Assembly (NCBI GenBank): GCA_016765335.1
Contig: JAESQE010000476.1
Coordinates: 1-5,974 of the forward strand
DNA from: Planctomycetaceae bacterium
GTDB taxonomy: Bacteria > Planctomycetota > Planctomycetia > Planctomycetales > Planctomycetaceae
DNA length: 5,974 bases
Direction of reading: 5' to 3'
Both the position numbers and the translations under genes were made by a program. The notes under the pieces were generated by a model that saw only the letters and a program-made list of their open reading frames with translations, did not search any database and was not told the DNA's origin. This document shows, in pieces, positions 1 through 5,974 of this stretch. Positions within the stretch are counted from its first letter, which is position 1, and every line of letters begins with the position of its first letter.

Positions 1-1
1 C

Positions 2-697
2 AACGTATTCTTCTACAAAAATCTCAGCTTGCCCGAGCAACAAAAACTACGAGATGATTTGCGTATTTTGATTGCAGAAAAGTATTGGGAAGGTTGCCAG
101 GGCTTTGTTGTCACCGAAGAGGTTCAGGTGACCATTGCTGCTCAAGCTGCGATGCTGGTCCTTGGCATGGAGAACCAGTACTTCGATCACGTGAAGTCAA
201 TACTTGTGTACCCCACAGCTTATATTGCATCGGAAAAGACAATGGGGCTAGGCGGAGTGGTCACCGTAGGCAACTCCGCAAGAGAAGGAGAAGCCTGGTA
301 CCGCGGTCCTATCATCTTGTCGTGGGACGATGTTCTACAAGGCGGTCGGCGAGATAGCGATGGGTACAATCTTGTGTTTCACGAGTTCGCTCATCAACTC
401 GATATGTTAAATGGTCGATCAACCGATGGAACGCCGTTGATGGAAAGCAAACAGCAGTATGAACAATGGCAGACTGTTTTGAATTCAGAATACAACCAAC
501 TCGTAAAAGCTTGCCAAACACGTTCTCGCCGCACACTTTTAGATTGTTACGGTGCGACCAATCTGGCTGAATTCTTTGCTGTTGCAACGGAATGTTTTTT
601 CGAACGCGCACTACAACTCAAGAAGAAACACCCGGCGTTGTATGACATCCTCTCAGGCTATTATCATCAGGATCCAGCAAGCGATTCGCGATCATGA
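2..697 (+). CDS. MtfA-like (M90 family) zinc peptidase, 5'-truncated by window edge
   Basis: Only the C-terminal 231 residues are visible. The frame is open to the left edge, and residues before the internal TTG at 29 (reading NVFFYKNLS) fit the family, so the true start lies outside the window. MtfA-type proteins are soluble zinc metallopeptidases; in Escherichia coli MtfA binds the repressor Mlc and so affects the glucose phosphotransferase system. Sequence support: a VTIAAQAAMLVLGM segment and an ILVYP strand typical of the family, the zinc motif HEFAH at visible residues 127-131 (nt 380-394) followed by QLD, and a downstream AEFFAVATECFFE segment whose Glu190 is the likely third zinc ligand. 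All expected catalytic residues are present, so the protein is probably active. E. coli MtfA has about 265 residues, so about 30 or more are likely missing on the left. The partner in this organism is unknown; regulation of Mlc should not be assumed. No terminator was seen after the TGA at 695-697. Confidence 0.9.
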   Translation, partial: NVFFYKNLSLPEQQKLRDDLRILIAEKYWEGCQGFVVTEEVQVTIAAQAAMLVLGMENQYFDHVKSILVYPTAYIASEKTMGLGGVVTVGNSAREGEAWYRGPIILSWDDVLQGGRRDSDGYNLVFHEFAHQLDMLNGRSTDGTPLMESKQQYEQWQTVLNSEYNQLVKACQTRSRRTLLDCYGATNLAEFFAVATECFFERALQLKKKHPALYDILSGYYHQDPASDSRS

Positions 698-744
698 AGC
701 AAATACAAGAATGCGAATGACGGCAGGGAAGTGCATTGTTGGTA

Positions 745-957
745 TTACTTTTTCAACGGATGATTATTGATGTTAGGTTTATCATCGTCCAGTACTTTTC
801 GGATTCGCTGAATTGTTTTACTTGTTAATCCTCCCTTTTCGAGAAAAATAAACTCATCAGATTTGGCAAGAATTTCGATGCGGTCCGAAGCGAATCCAGA
901 GGTATAGATCACTTTCACTTCGGGATAGAGTCGATTGATCTGCTTGCCAAGCTCCAA
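745..957 (-). pseudogene. C-terminal remnant of a response-regulator receiver domain
   Basis: The 70-residue reading, from a TTG at 957, corresponds to roughly the last half of a CheY-like receiver domain. It begins in what would be helix 3 (ELGKQINRLYPEVK), continues into strand 4 with the VIYTSGF motif (Thr19/Ser20, the conserved switch position), then strand 5 FIFLEK with the conserved Lys41, and a last helix SKTIQRIRKVLDD. The part carrying the acidic pocket and phospho-accepting Asp is absent: the frame meets a TGA at 967-969 only four codons upstream. The residue after Lys41 is Gly-Gly instead of the usual Pro. Receivers of this type often sit at the end of hybrid histidine kinases in environmental bacteria. 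With no Asp and no good start or ribosome binding site, it is best read as a truncated gene relic. A short functional peptide cannot be excluded. Confidence 0.6.
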
Positions 958-975
958 AAGAGTTTTTCAGGATCG

Positions 976-1008
976 ACTCAGTATCGTCGGATTATTCGCA
1001 CACTGAGT
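976..1008. repeat. 7-bp inverted repeat downstream of the hydrolase gene
   Basis: ACTCAGT at 976-982 and ACTGAGT at 1002-1008 form a perfect 7-bp inverted repeat with a 19-base loop. It lies about 36 bases past the hydrolase stop codon in the minus direction. On that strand a TTTT run follows only about 16 bases after the stem, so it is a weak candidate for a transcription terminator. Each arm is itself nearly palindromic, which raises the chance of coincidence. Confidence 0.3.
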
Positions 1009-1043
1009 GGAAATTTACCATTCCGTATTGATCGTCAAGGCGA

Positions 1044-3239
1044 TTATGGTTTCCAGTTGGTTGGTTTTAATTCCAGCGATTTGACGTGTTCTTTTAATGG
1101 GGCCAGTTCTTTTTGTAGTTGCTCGTTGACGCCGTGCAGTGTAAACTTCTGGCAGGGAGTCACTCCTGCTAATCCCGCGAAGCCGCCGTATTTTGATGCC
1201 CCTGGCAGATACAAATCGCTTTGTATGTCATCCACTGCGGTTAAGCCGATTCCGTTGAGGTCTGCTTCGGTTTCTTCAACAATGTCCGAGCACATCGACT
1301 GAGCAAGCAGCACGCAAGGCCCTGCCTGGGAGGTGCCCAGCAGGCGGAATCGAGAGCCTTCTAGTCGTGACTGCATACCGACCAACACAGCTGAAACATC
1401 TTTGACTTGCTCAGAAATCAAAGGCAGGTTGTATCCGAATGTGTAACCGTAATATCGGGCATTGACCGGTGGTATATTGTTATTTTCCGACGGACGGTTG
1501 GCACCAAAGCCGCGAATGTCAGCCACGACAATCGTTGTTCCGTTTTTTAGAAGATCAGCAACCATCGCTGCGCGTTCCGGGGACATGTCTTGAATGCAAG
1601 CAGATCCTTGTGGATCGAACCAGCACAACACATCGCCACTCGATTTTGATGGAGCCAATACCGAAACAGGCACAACTGTTGCATCATCTTTTCTAGCAAT
1701 GAAAAGCTGTTGCAGAGTTGCTCCAACTGGTTGATCGACGGGCTGAGCAGCTGAAATGCTTAAATCTTGAACCGTAGGGATTTCTCCCCCCAGCAACACT
1801 CTCGATGCTGAACCAACAATTTTCTGATACTGTTTTTTGTTTTCTGGTTGAAGGAGTTTCTCAATGGTTGAGTTTGACTCAGCGATCCAATCTCCTCGCA
1901 GTGCCGTCGGGTTGGCTGTATCTGTCGGACGTGGGTGCGACTCGTTGTAGACAGTCAACTCCTGTGGAGTCTTTGAATCAAAGGGGCGTTCTTCAATGGA
2001 GGCGTTTTCCAGGTGCAAATGTTTTTTCAAAAAGCCGTACATATGCTTGCGGGAAACTGCGTTGTAGTTGTGACCGAATTCGGGATGGACCCAGGCTTCC
2101 AGGTTATCCGATTTTGAGTAGTAGCGATAAATTCGTTGCAGTTCTGGCAGGCCACGTGTTTCCAGTTGCACGGTCCAATCGTTTGCCCCGGTCAGCCCTA
2201 AAGGTTTGGGGGCAAACAGTGAAGCGAATGCAATGTTGTTGGTGTTCAGGCGAAGATACGGTGCATTTTCACAAGCACATCCGCCTTGCATCCCAGTGGA
2301 AACCATGACCGCAGGAACTGCAACCGCGGGGCGATCATCAATCGCGCACAGGACAAAGGTTTGTGTTCCGCCGCCACTTGCTCCGGTGACAGCAATTCTC
2401 TGGGGGTCAACATCGTCCAATGAAGTAATAAAGTCCAAGGCACGAATCGAATTCCAGGTTTGCTGACCCATCGATTCCAGTAACCAGAGTCCGTCCTGAG
2501 CCGTTGTGAAAGCGGTACGATGATCAAGTCCCTGGCTGTCCGCGTTGCCGATCATGTCGTAATGAAAAACGACACTCCCCATCCTGGCAAGCTGCACCAT
2601 GCGAGCTTGCAAAGGCGACCGAGCTGTGACTGCGTTGCTTTCTGCTCCGCTGGCAATTTGCTTGGCGGCTTCCGTTTCCCCGGCATCATAAAATCGACCA
2701 TCTTTCCAGTGACCATGCGGAGAAAGAATGCCTGGTCTTTTTCCAGTGAATCCTACGGGCCGATACAAGTTTCCCGAAACATACAAGCCGGGCCGTGATG
2801 CGAAGAACACTTTTTCTATGGTGTAGTCGCCGCAGTCAATCTTTCCGTGAACCACTGGCTTCAATGGTGTTTTTTTGGGCAGCGGCCACAACCCCTGAGA
2901 AACCAGGATTTGTGTTCGCAGTCGAGTAGCTTCAGCTTTCCAGGCTTCTAACGAACCCGGAGGTGTCCAGGGATGATACTTCGTGTTGTAATCTCGCGTG
3001 GTCCGCCACCAGTTGGAACGGGTGAAGCTGGAAATGGTTCCCACGGACAGATCGAGTTGTATTTCATCCGATGGGGTTGGCTGCAACCGCGAAGCTGGTT
3101 GAGCGTTGGCAGTCTCTGTGCAAAGGCTAAGAATTCCCAACATTGCAAAACAAGTGCAAATGGGAATCATGAGAACTGCTTGACAGAGCCGAGCAGTGAG
3201 TGGCTGTAAATTTGAAAATCGTAATTCGGGGCTGGTCAT
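1044..3239 (-). CDS. secreted two-lobed alpha/beta-hydrolase, acetylxylan-esterase-like
   Basis: This 731-residue protein is probably exported. It has a basic N-terminus, a hydrophobic core at about residues 21-40 and an Ala-Asn-Ala signal peptidase site, giving cleavage before Gln47. The first alpha/beta-hydrolase lobe (about 100-410) carries a RPGILSPHGHW strand and oxyanion-type segment, the nucleophile elbow GASGGG with Ser288, the acid in GAND (Asp354) and the histidine in HPEFGHNYN (His390), so the catalytic triad is complete. A second lobe (about 500-710) repeats the fold pattern with VVADIRGFGANRP and a GTSQAG elbow (Ser637), but I see no clear acid or histidine after it. Proteins of this layout are often annotated acetylxylan esterase in planctomycetes and would remove acyl groups from polysaccharide; the substrate here is not shown by sequence. 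A GAGG at 3248-3251 lies 8 bases from the ATG and supports the start. The gene follows transaldolase on the same strand after 61 bases. Confidence 0.82.
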   Translation of the reverse strand: MTSPELRFSNLQPLTARLCQAVLMIPICTCFAMLGILSLCTETANAQPASRLQPTPSDEIQLDLSVGTISSFTRSNWWRTTRDYNTKYHPWTPPGSLEAWKAEATRLRTQILVSQGLWPLPKKTPLKPVVHGKIDCGDYTIEKVFFASRPGLYVSGNLYRPVGFTGKRPGILSPHGHWKDGRFYDAGETEAAKQIASGAESNAVTARSPLQARMVQLARMGSVVFHYDMIGNADSQGLDHRTAFTTAQDGLWLLESMGQQTWNSIRALDFITSLDDVDPQRIAVTGASGGGTQTFVLCAIDDRPAVAVPAVMVSTGMQGGCACENAPYLRLNTNNIAFASLFAPKPLGLTGANDWTVQLETRGLPELQRIYRYYSKSDNLEAWVHPEFGHNYNAVSRKHMYGFLKKHLHLENASIEERPFDSKTPQELTVYNESHPRPTDTANPTALRGDWIAESNSTIEKLLQPENKKQYQKIVGSASRVLLGGEIPTVQDLSISAAQPVDQPVGATLQQLFIARKDDATVVPVSVLAPSKSSGDVLCWFDPQGSACIQDMSPERAAMVADLLKNGTTIVVADIRGFGANRPSENNNIPPVNARYYGYTFGYNLPLISEQVKDVSAVLVGMQSRLEGSRFRLLGTSQAGPCVLLAQSMCSDIVEETEADLNGIGLTAVDDIQSDLYLPGASKYGGFAGLAGVTPCQKFTLHGVNEQLQKELAPLKEHVKSLELKPTNWKP

Positions 3240-3241
3240 AT

Positions 3242-3286
3242 TAAAGGCCTCTATCTAAACTGTTTTCGTAACAGGCGAGGCCTTTA
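3242..3286 (-). promoter_or_regulatory. inverted repeat covering the hydrolase ribosome binding site
   Basis: A perfect 10-bp inverted repeat (3242-3251 and 3277-3286) lies between transaldolase and the hydrolase. In the minus-strand transcript the order is UAAAGGCCUC, a 25-base loop, then GAGGCCUUUA, followed by two bases and the hydrolase AUG. A nested 5-bp stem CUGUU/AACAG with a 5-base loop sits inside the loop. The GAGG Shine-Dalgarno is in the 3' arm, so the folded RNA would hide it. It could also act as an intercistronic processing or stability hairpin, or, as DNA, as an operator; the arm contains the palindrome AGGCCT. There is no following U-run, so a simple intrinsic terminator is less likely. 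The structure is seen directly; its function is inferred. Confidence 0.5.
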
Positions 3287-3300
3287 GTATGAAAGCTTGT

Positions 3301-4359
3301 TTAGGATTTTTCCAGCGAAGCACGCTTTTCTGCGATAAATGCCAGCAATGCTTTTTGAGGATCAGCAAACTTTTTCAGTCCTTCTTGCATCAAAGTTTCT
3401 TCCAGTCGCTGAAAATCAACGAGTTGATCTATCTGATCCAAAACGTCTTGGGAAGGAAGTTGATCGATCTGTGAAGTCATCAATTTCCCCGGCATCGCCT
3501 GGATCGCAGCATTGGTATCGGGCGGATTGGTTTGAATATCCGATCCTGCAAGGGCAGAAACGTACTTGTCTTTGGGGTCTTCAGCCTTTTTTGTACCCGT
3601 GCTCGCAAAGATCATTTCCTGGTCGAGGCGAAGATTTTTATCTGCCCAAAACTTTTGATTCTCCTGCCAGATACGTTTCGCATTGACGATGCCAACTTCT
3701 CCCTGGGCTTCAGCGGAAAGGTCTGCAACGTGCTTTTCGGTGTAGACATCGATCCGGCTGACAAAAATACTGTAGACCGATTTCAAACTTTGCGGGTCAC
3801 TTCTTCGCTGTGCTCCACGCCAGACAGCGTCTCTTGCCAGTTCGTATTGTCGAGCAGAAAAAATGAGTGTGACATTCAGCGTGATGCCTGCTGCAACCAT
3901 TTCTTCGACGGCAGCCAGACCGCCCGGGGTCGCAGGAACTTTGATCATGCGATTGGTGTGCCCGGCGGACCATTTCTTTGCCAGTTCAACATACTTCGCA
4001 GCTTTCTCCTCCACGCTTAATGGGCAAGATTCGTCCTCCAGAAGCGGATCAAGTTCGAAGCTGACGTAACCATCGTTTCCTGCCGTGTCGCTGTGTACTT
4101 GCGTAAAAACTTGCTGAGCCTGATTCACGAGTTGATCGGTCATCTTCCAGGCGACTTCATCGTCTGATAAATCTTGTCCCAGAAGTGAATTCAGCTCGGT
4201 ATCAAATCGGCCGGTTTTTAATAAGTTGGTCACGATGATCGGATTCGAAGTGGCACCGGTCGCGCCCAGTGCTCGGTTTTCTAAAACCAGGTCGGGATCA
4301 ATACTATCTAGCCAAAGTTTGGTACCAGTTTGGATTAAGCTTTCAAGTGGTGTCATCAT
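3301..4359 (-). CDS. tal: transaldolase
   Basis: This is the enzyme of the non-oxidative pentose phosphate pathway, cytoplasmic, moving a dihydroxyacetone unit from sedoheptulose 7-phosphate to glyceraldehyde 3-phosphate through a Schiff base. Numbering from the ATG at 4357-4359 (352 residues), the barrel shows WLDSI near the N-terminus (Asp18), GATSNP (Asn39), VSFELDP (Glu102), the Schiff-base lysine in MIKVPAT (Lys140), LNVTLIFS (Asn162) and FVSRID (Arg202). These match the transaldolase active site. The length places it with the longer, roughly 350-370-residue branch. A longer reading from a TTG at 4404 would add 15 residues and overlap the upstream gene's stop, but it has no ribosome binding site and falls outside the conserved start [17 protein letters not shown]. 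The two adjacent ATGs (4359 and 4356) are better; a GAAAG at 4367-4371 is a weak ribosome site for either. The gene follows the AtpZ-like gene by 41 bases. Confidence 0.93.
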   Translation of the reverse strand: MMTPLESLIQTGTKLWLDSIDPDLVLENRALGATGATSNPIIVTNLLKTGRFDTELNSLLGQDLSDDEVAWKMTDQLVNQAQQVFTQVHSDTAGNDGYVSFELDPLLEDESCPLSVEEKAAKYVELAKKWSAGHTNRMIKVPATPGGLAAVEEMVAAGITLNVTLIFSARQYELARDAVWRGAQRRSDPQSLKSVYSIFVSRIDVYTEKHVADLSAEAQGEVGIVNAKRIWQENQKFWADKNLRLDQEMIFASTGTKKAEDPKDKYVSALAGSDIQTNPPDTNAAIQAMPGKLMTSQIDQLPSQDVLDQIDQLVDFQRLEETLMQEGLKKFADPQKALLAFIAEKRASLEKS

Positions 4360-4400
4360 CGCTTGGCTTTCGAAAGAATTTTCTATTGTAATACAGTCAA

Positions 4401-4676
4401 TCAAGGAGTCTTTGAGGTTACTGCAATTAAATGTCTGATCGCAAGAGTTCCTCCACCCAGAAATCCGAGCATCACACCCCCTTTAATTTCCAGATAATAA
4501 TCGACTGTATATCCGATTCCACCACAAATCAACATCAGACAGATCGCTGTGGTGATGTGTGCAAGCATGCGAAATGCTTCAATAAAGGGCGAGATTACCT
4601 CTGGTTTTGAGGGTTTGGAAGCAGGATCGGCTTCGTTCTGCCCCGGTTTGGATTCGTCAGGCGGTCTATTGTTCAT
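4401..4676 (-). CDS. small two-helix membrane protein, AtpZ/AtpI-like
   Basis: A 91-residue protein with a charged, proline-rich, probably disordered cytoplasmic N-terminus (about 1-28), a first membrane helix at about 37-58 and a second at about 66-85. The junction reads [25 protein letters not shown], with the first part ([10 protein letters not shown]) matching the pattern of a glycine-rich helix end followed by Asp that marks the AtpZ/AtpI family. Members of that family help assemble or supply ions to the F-type ATP synthase and are usually encoded at the head of the atp operon. No ATP synthase gene is present in this window, so the assignment rests on size, topology and this motif. A GAGG at 4682-4685, 5 bases before the ATG, supports the start. 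It is the first of three genes in the same direction and is probably co-transcribed with transaldolase. An unrelated small membrane protein is the main alternative. Confidence 0.6.
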   Translation of the reverse strand: MNNRPPDESKPGQNEADPASKPSKPEVISPFIEAFRMLAHITTAICLMLICGGIGYTVDYYLEIKGGVMLGFLGGGTLAIRHLIAVTSKTP

Positions 4677-4725
4677 AAATGCCTCGCAAGATTGAGAAAC
4701 AAGTCCTTGTGTCCGGTCTGCAACG

Positions 4726-4752
4726 ATTGTAGCATATATGACAGAGTGTAAA
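4726..4752 (-). promoter_or_regulatory. possible sigma70-type promoter for the AtpZ-like gene
   Basis: On the minus strand TTTACA (4747-4752) and TACAAT (4726-4731) each match the vegetative consensus at five of six positions. The spacer is 15 bases, which is shorter than the usual 16-18, so this is only a candidate. A start about 7 bases after the -10 box would give a leader of about 40 bases ahead of the AtpZ-like ATG. Confidence 0.25.
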
Positions 4753-4774
4753 GTATCTGCCCTGTTCGATGCTG

Positions 4775-4889
4775 GACCTTAATTTGTTGGCCCCACGAGT
4801 TCTACCGCGGGAACTTTTAAGATTAGGCAAGCTTGGCACCGCCAAGGCGCGGTTCGAGTGACCTTAATTCGAGATTCCCACCTTAAATT
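4775..4889. repeat. three short direct repeats of ACCTTAA(A)TT
   Basis: GACCTTAATT occurs at 4775-4784 and exactly again at 4860-4869. A variant ACCTTAAATT follows at 4880-4889, so the last two copies are about two helical turns apart (20 bases start to start, counting from the shared ACC). Such spacing fits a transcription factor binding to one face of DNA, but the repeats are short and A/T-rich enough that chance is possible. Confidence 0.35.
4832..4846. repeat. small perfect hairpin
   Basis: CTTGGC and GCCAAG form a perfect 6-bp stem with an ACC triloop. No T-run follows on either strand, so it is not an obvious terminator. It lies between the first and second direct repeats of the intergenic region and could be part of an operator. 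Confidence 0.3.
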
Positions 4890-5039
4890 GCGGGTACAGA
4901 ACAAATTTCGTCTGAACGGCAGGGCGGTTACTTTTCTTTTTTCTATTTGATGTCTTGAAGCTGCGACTTTGAGTTTTTTTACTTTTGTTAAATTGCAGTT
5001 GCTTTGGGGTAAACCCTGGCACGTGCTCATGGATGGAAT

Positions 5040-5974
5040 ATGGCTGGGTTGTTTGACCAGATGGAGAAAAAACATCGGCAAAGTGTTCAGCCCCTGGCTG
5101 CGCGGATGCGGCCCACTTCGTTGGATCAATTTGCAGGGCAAAAGCACTTTCTGGGGGAAGGCTGTTTGCTTCCCCGGCTACTTAAAACGGGAAAGTTAGG
5201 CTCACTCATTTTTTATGGCCCACCCGGGACAGGAAAAACGACCCTTGCTCAATTGATATCACATCAAACACAAGCTGAGTGGATCGCGTTGAATGCGGCT
5301 TCGTGTGGAGTCAAAGAAGTCCGAGCTGGCCTCCAGCAAGCCGAAAAGAATCTGACAGCTTCTGGTCAACGGACGATTTTGTTTGTTGATGAATTACATC
5401 ACTTCACAAAAACTCAACAAGATGTTTTGCTTCCAGAACTCGAACAGGGAACGGTCATTTTCATTGGTGCAACAACCGATAATCCTTCGTTTGCATTGGT
5501 TGCTCCGCTGTTGAGTCGCTCGCATCTGTTCGAGTTTCAGCCTTTGGAAACACCTGACATTGTTGAACTTCTTAGACGCGCGTTAAACGATACTCGTGTA
5601 GGACTCGGCGATCATCAGATACAAGCTGAAGATGATGCTTTAGAATTCTTGGCACAAACAGCCGATGGCGATGCACGCAGAGCTTTGAATGCATTGGAAA
5701 TTGCAGTGCTTTCATTAGAAGACCAGCCCGGATCACAAAAGCAGATTTCGATTTCTATCATTGAGGAATCGCTACAACGCAAAGTGATTCGCTACGATAA
5801 TCAAGGCGACGAACATTACGATGCAGCCAGTGCGCTGATTAAAAGTATTCGAGGCAGTGATCCCGATGCCGCGATTTATTGGCTGGCAAGAATGCTGGAA
5901 GCGGGTGAAGATCCCCGTTTTCTGGCAAGGCGAATTGTGATTTCTGCTTCTGAAGATATTGGAAATGCTGATCC
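5040..5974 (+). CDS. rarA: RarA/MgsA-type replication-associated AAA+ ATPase, 3'-truncated by window edge
   Basis: The first 311 residues are visible and the frame runs off the right edge; full-length family members have about 430-450 residues. RarA (MgsA; WRNIP1 in eukaryotes) is a tetrameric clamp-loader-like ATPase that acts at stalled replication forks. The order of features fits: N-terminal LAARMRPTSLDQFAGQKHFLG, Walker A GPPGTGKT (60-67), Walker B ILFVDE (Asp117, Glu118), the family segment KTQQDVLLPELEQGTV, sensor 1 GATTDNPSF (144-151), the arginine finger LLSR (Arg160), sensor 2 GDARRALNALE (210-220), and the start of the C-terminal oligomerisation domain with YDNQGDEHYDAASALIKSIRGSDPDAAIYW. 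The last visible residues, ISASEDIGNAD, are also characteristic. An in-frame TAA at 5010-5012 and no other in-frame ATG before 5040 fix the start; the ribosome site is weak (GGATGGA just upstream). It is transcribed away from the AtpZ-like gene. Confidence 0.94.
   Translation, partial: MAGLFDQMEKKHRQSVQPLAARMRPTSLDQFAGQKHFLGEGCLLPRLLKTGKLGSLIFYGPPGTGKTTLAQLISHQTQAEWIALNAASCGVKEVRAGLQQAEKNLTASGQRTILFVDELHHFTKTQQDVLLPELEQGTVIFIGATTDNPSFALVAPLLSRSHLFEFQPLETPDIVELLRRALNDTRVGLGDHQIQAEDDALEFLAQTADGDARRALNALEIAVLSLEDQPGSQKQISISIIEESLQRKVIRYDNQGDEHYDAASALIKSIRGSDPDAAIYWLARMLEAGEDPRFLARRIVISASEDIGNAD

Larger units (their letters stand above)
698..1043. other. spacer between convergent genes, with a decayed receiver fragment
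   Basis: This 346-base stretch separates the end of the plus-strand MtfA-like gene from the end of the minus-strand hydrolase. It contains the receiver-domain remnant at 745-957 and a 7-bp inverted repeat at 976-1008, listed separately. No other convincing gene was found. The plus strand is open in one frame from 829 into the hydrolase gene, but this looks like an antisense shadow, since it shows no recognisable domain. Confidence 0.6.
4677..5039. other. divergent intergenic region
   Basis: This 363-base region separates the minus-strand AtpZ-like gene from the plus-strand RarA-like gene and should hold promoters for both. It contains three short related direct repeats (4775-4889), a small hairpin (4832-4846), a possible minus-strand promoter (4726-4752) and T-rich tracts at about 4929-4946 and 4974-4988. 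A 122-codon open frame on the minus strand at 4779-5147 overlaps the RarA start, has no recognisable domain, and is treated as chance. Confidence 0.6.

Noticed and set aside
968..988. Minus-strand residues DDTESIL just upstream of the receiver fragment in another frame, resembling the acidic start of a receiver domain
   Set aside because: The hydrophobic first strand that should precede the acidic pair is missing, a TAA lies two codons upstream, and seven residues are too few to support an internal-deletion model.
829..1302. A long open plus-strand frame running from the receiver fragment into the hydrolase gene
   Set aside because: It is antisense to two recognisable reading frames, has no recognisable domain and no supported start, so it is most likely a shadow.
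1805..2308. A 167-codon plus-strand open frame inside the hydrolase gene
   Set aside because: It lies wholly antisense to the conserved hydrolase core and has no recognisable features.
3532..4020. A 162-codon plus-strand open frame inside the transaldolase gene
   Set aside because: It is antisense to conserved transaldolase active-site regions and carries no recognisable domain.
4816..4864. A tRNA-like stretch with a GGTTCGAGT word and a nearby CTTGGC/GCCAAG hairpin
   Set aside because: The bases flanking TTCGAGT do not pair as a T-stem, the hairpin has a 3-base loop and not a 7-base anticodon loop, and no acceptor stem is visible.
4779..5147. A 122-codon minus-strand open frame across the intergenic region and RarA start
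   Set aside because: It overlaps the well-supported RarA N-terminus, has a composition rich in Arg, Pro and Cys without a domain, and lacks a plausible ribosome binding site.

Overview
The window looks like chromosomal DNA from a planctomycete-like bacterium of moderate G+C. This is inferred mainly from the secreted two-lobed alpha/beta-hydrolase at 1044-3239 and from the mix of housekeeping genes. No rRNA, marker gene or database comparison was available to confirm it. No mobile element, CRISPR array, tRNA or rRNA gene was found.

Layout. (1) 2-697, plus strand: the C-terminal part of an MtfA/M90-type zinc peptidase, cut by the left edge. (2) 698-1043: a spacer holding a short minus-strand remnant of a response-regulator receiver domain (745-957) and a 7-bp inverted repeat. 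(3) 1044-3239, minus: a secreted hydrolase of the acetylxylan-esterase-like type. (4) 3301-4359, minus: transaldolase. (5) 4401-4676, minus: a small two-helix membrane protein resembling AtpZ/AtpI. (6) 4677-5039: a divergent intergenic region with short direct repeats, a small hairpin and a possible promoter. (7) 5040 to the right edge, plus: the N-terminal 311 residues of a RarA/MgsA-type AAA+ ATPase.

The three minus-strand genes run in the same direction: AtpZ-like, then transaldolase (41-nt gap), then hydrolase (61-nt gap), so they may be one transcription unit. A functional link is not obvious. Transaldolase is central carbon metabolism, the AtpZ-like protein would serve the ATP synthase, and the hydrolase would act outside the cytoplasm, perhaps on acylated polysaccharide. 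The most interesting local structure is a perfect 10-bp inverted repeat in the last gap. In the minus-strand transcript it would place the hydrolase's Shine-Dalgarno sequence inside a stem, which suggests the hydrolase could be translated under separate control. I did not find a convincing new multi-gene system in this window.
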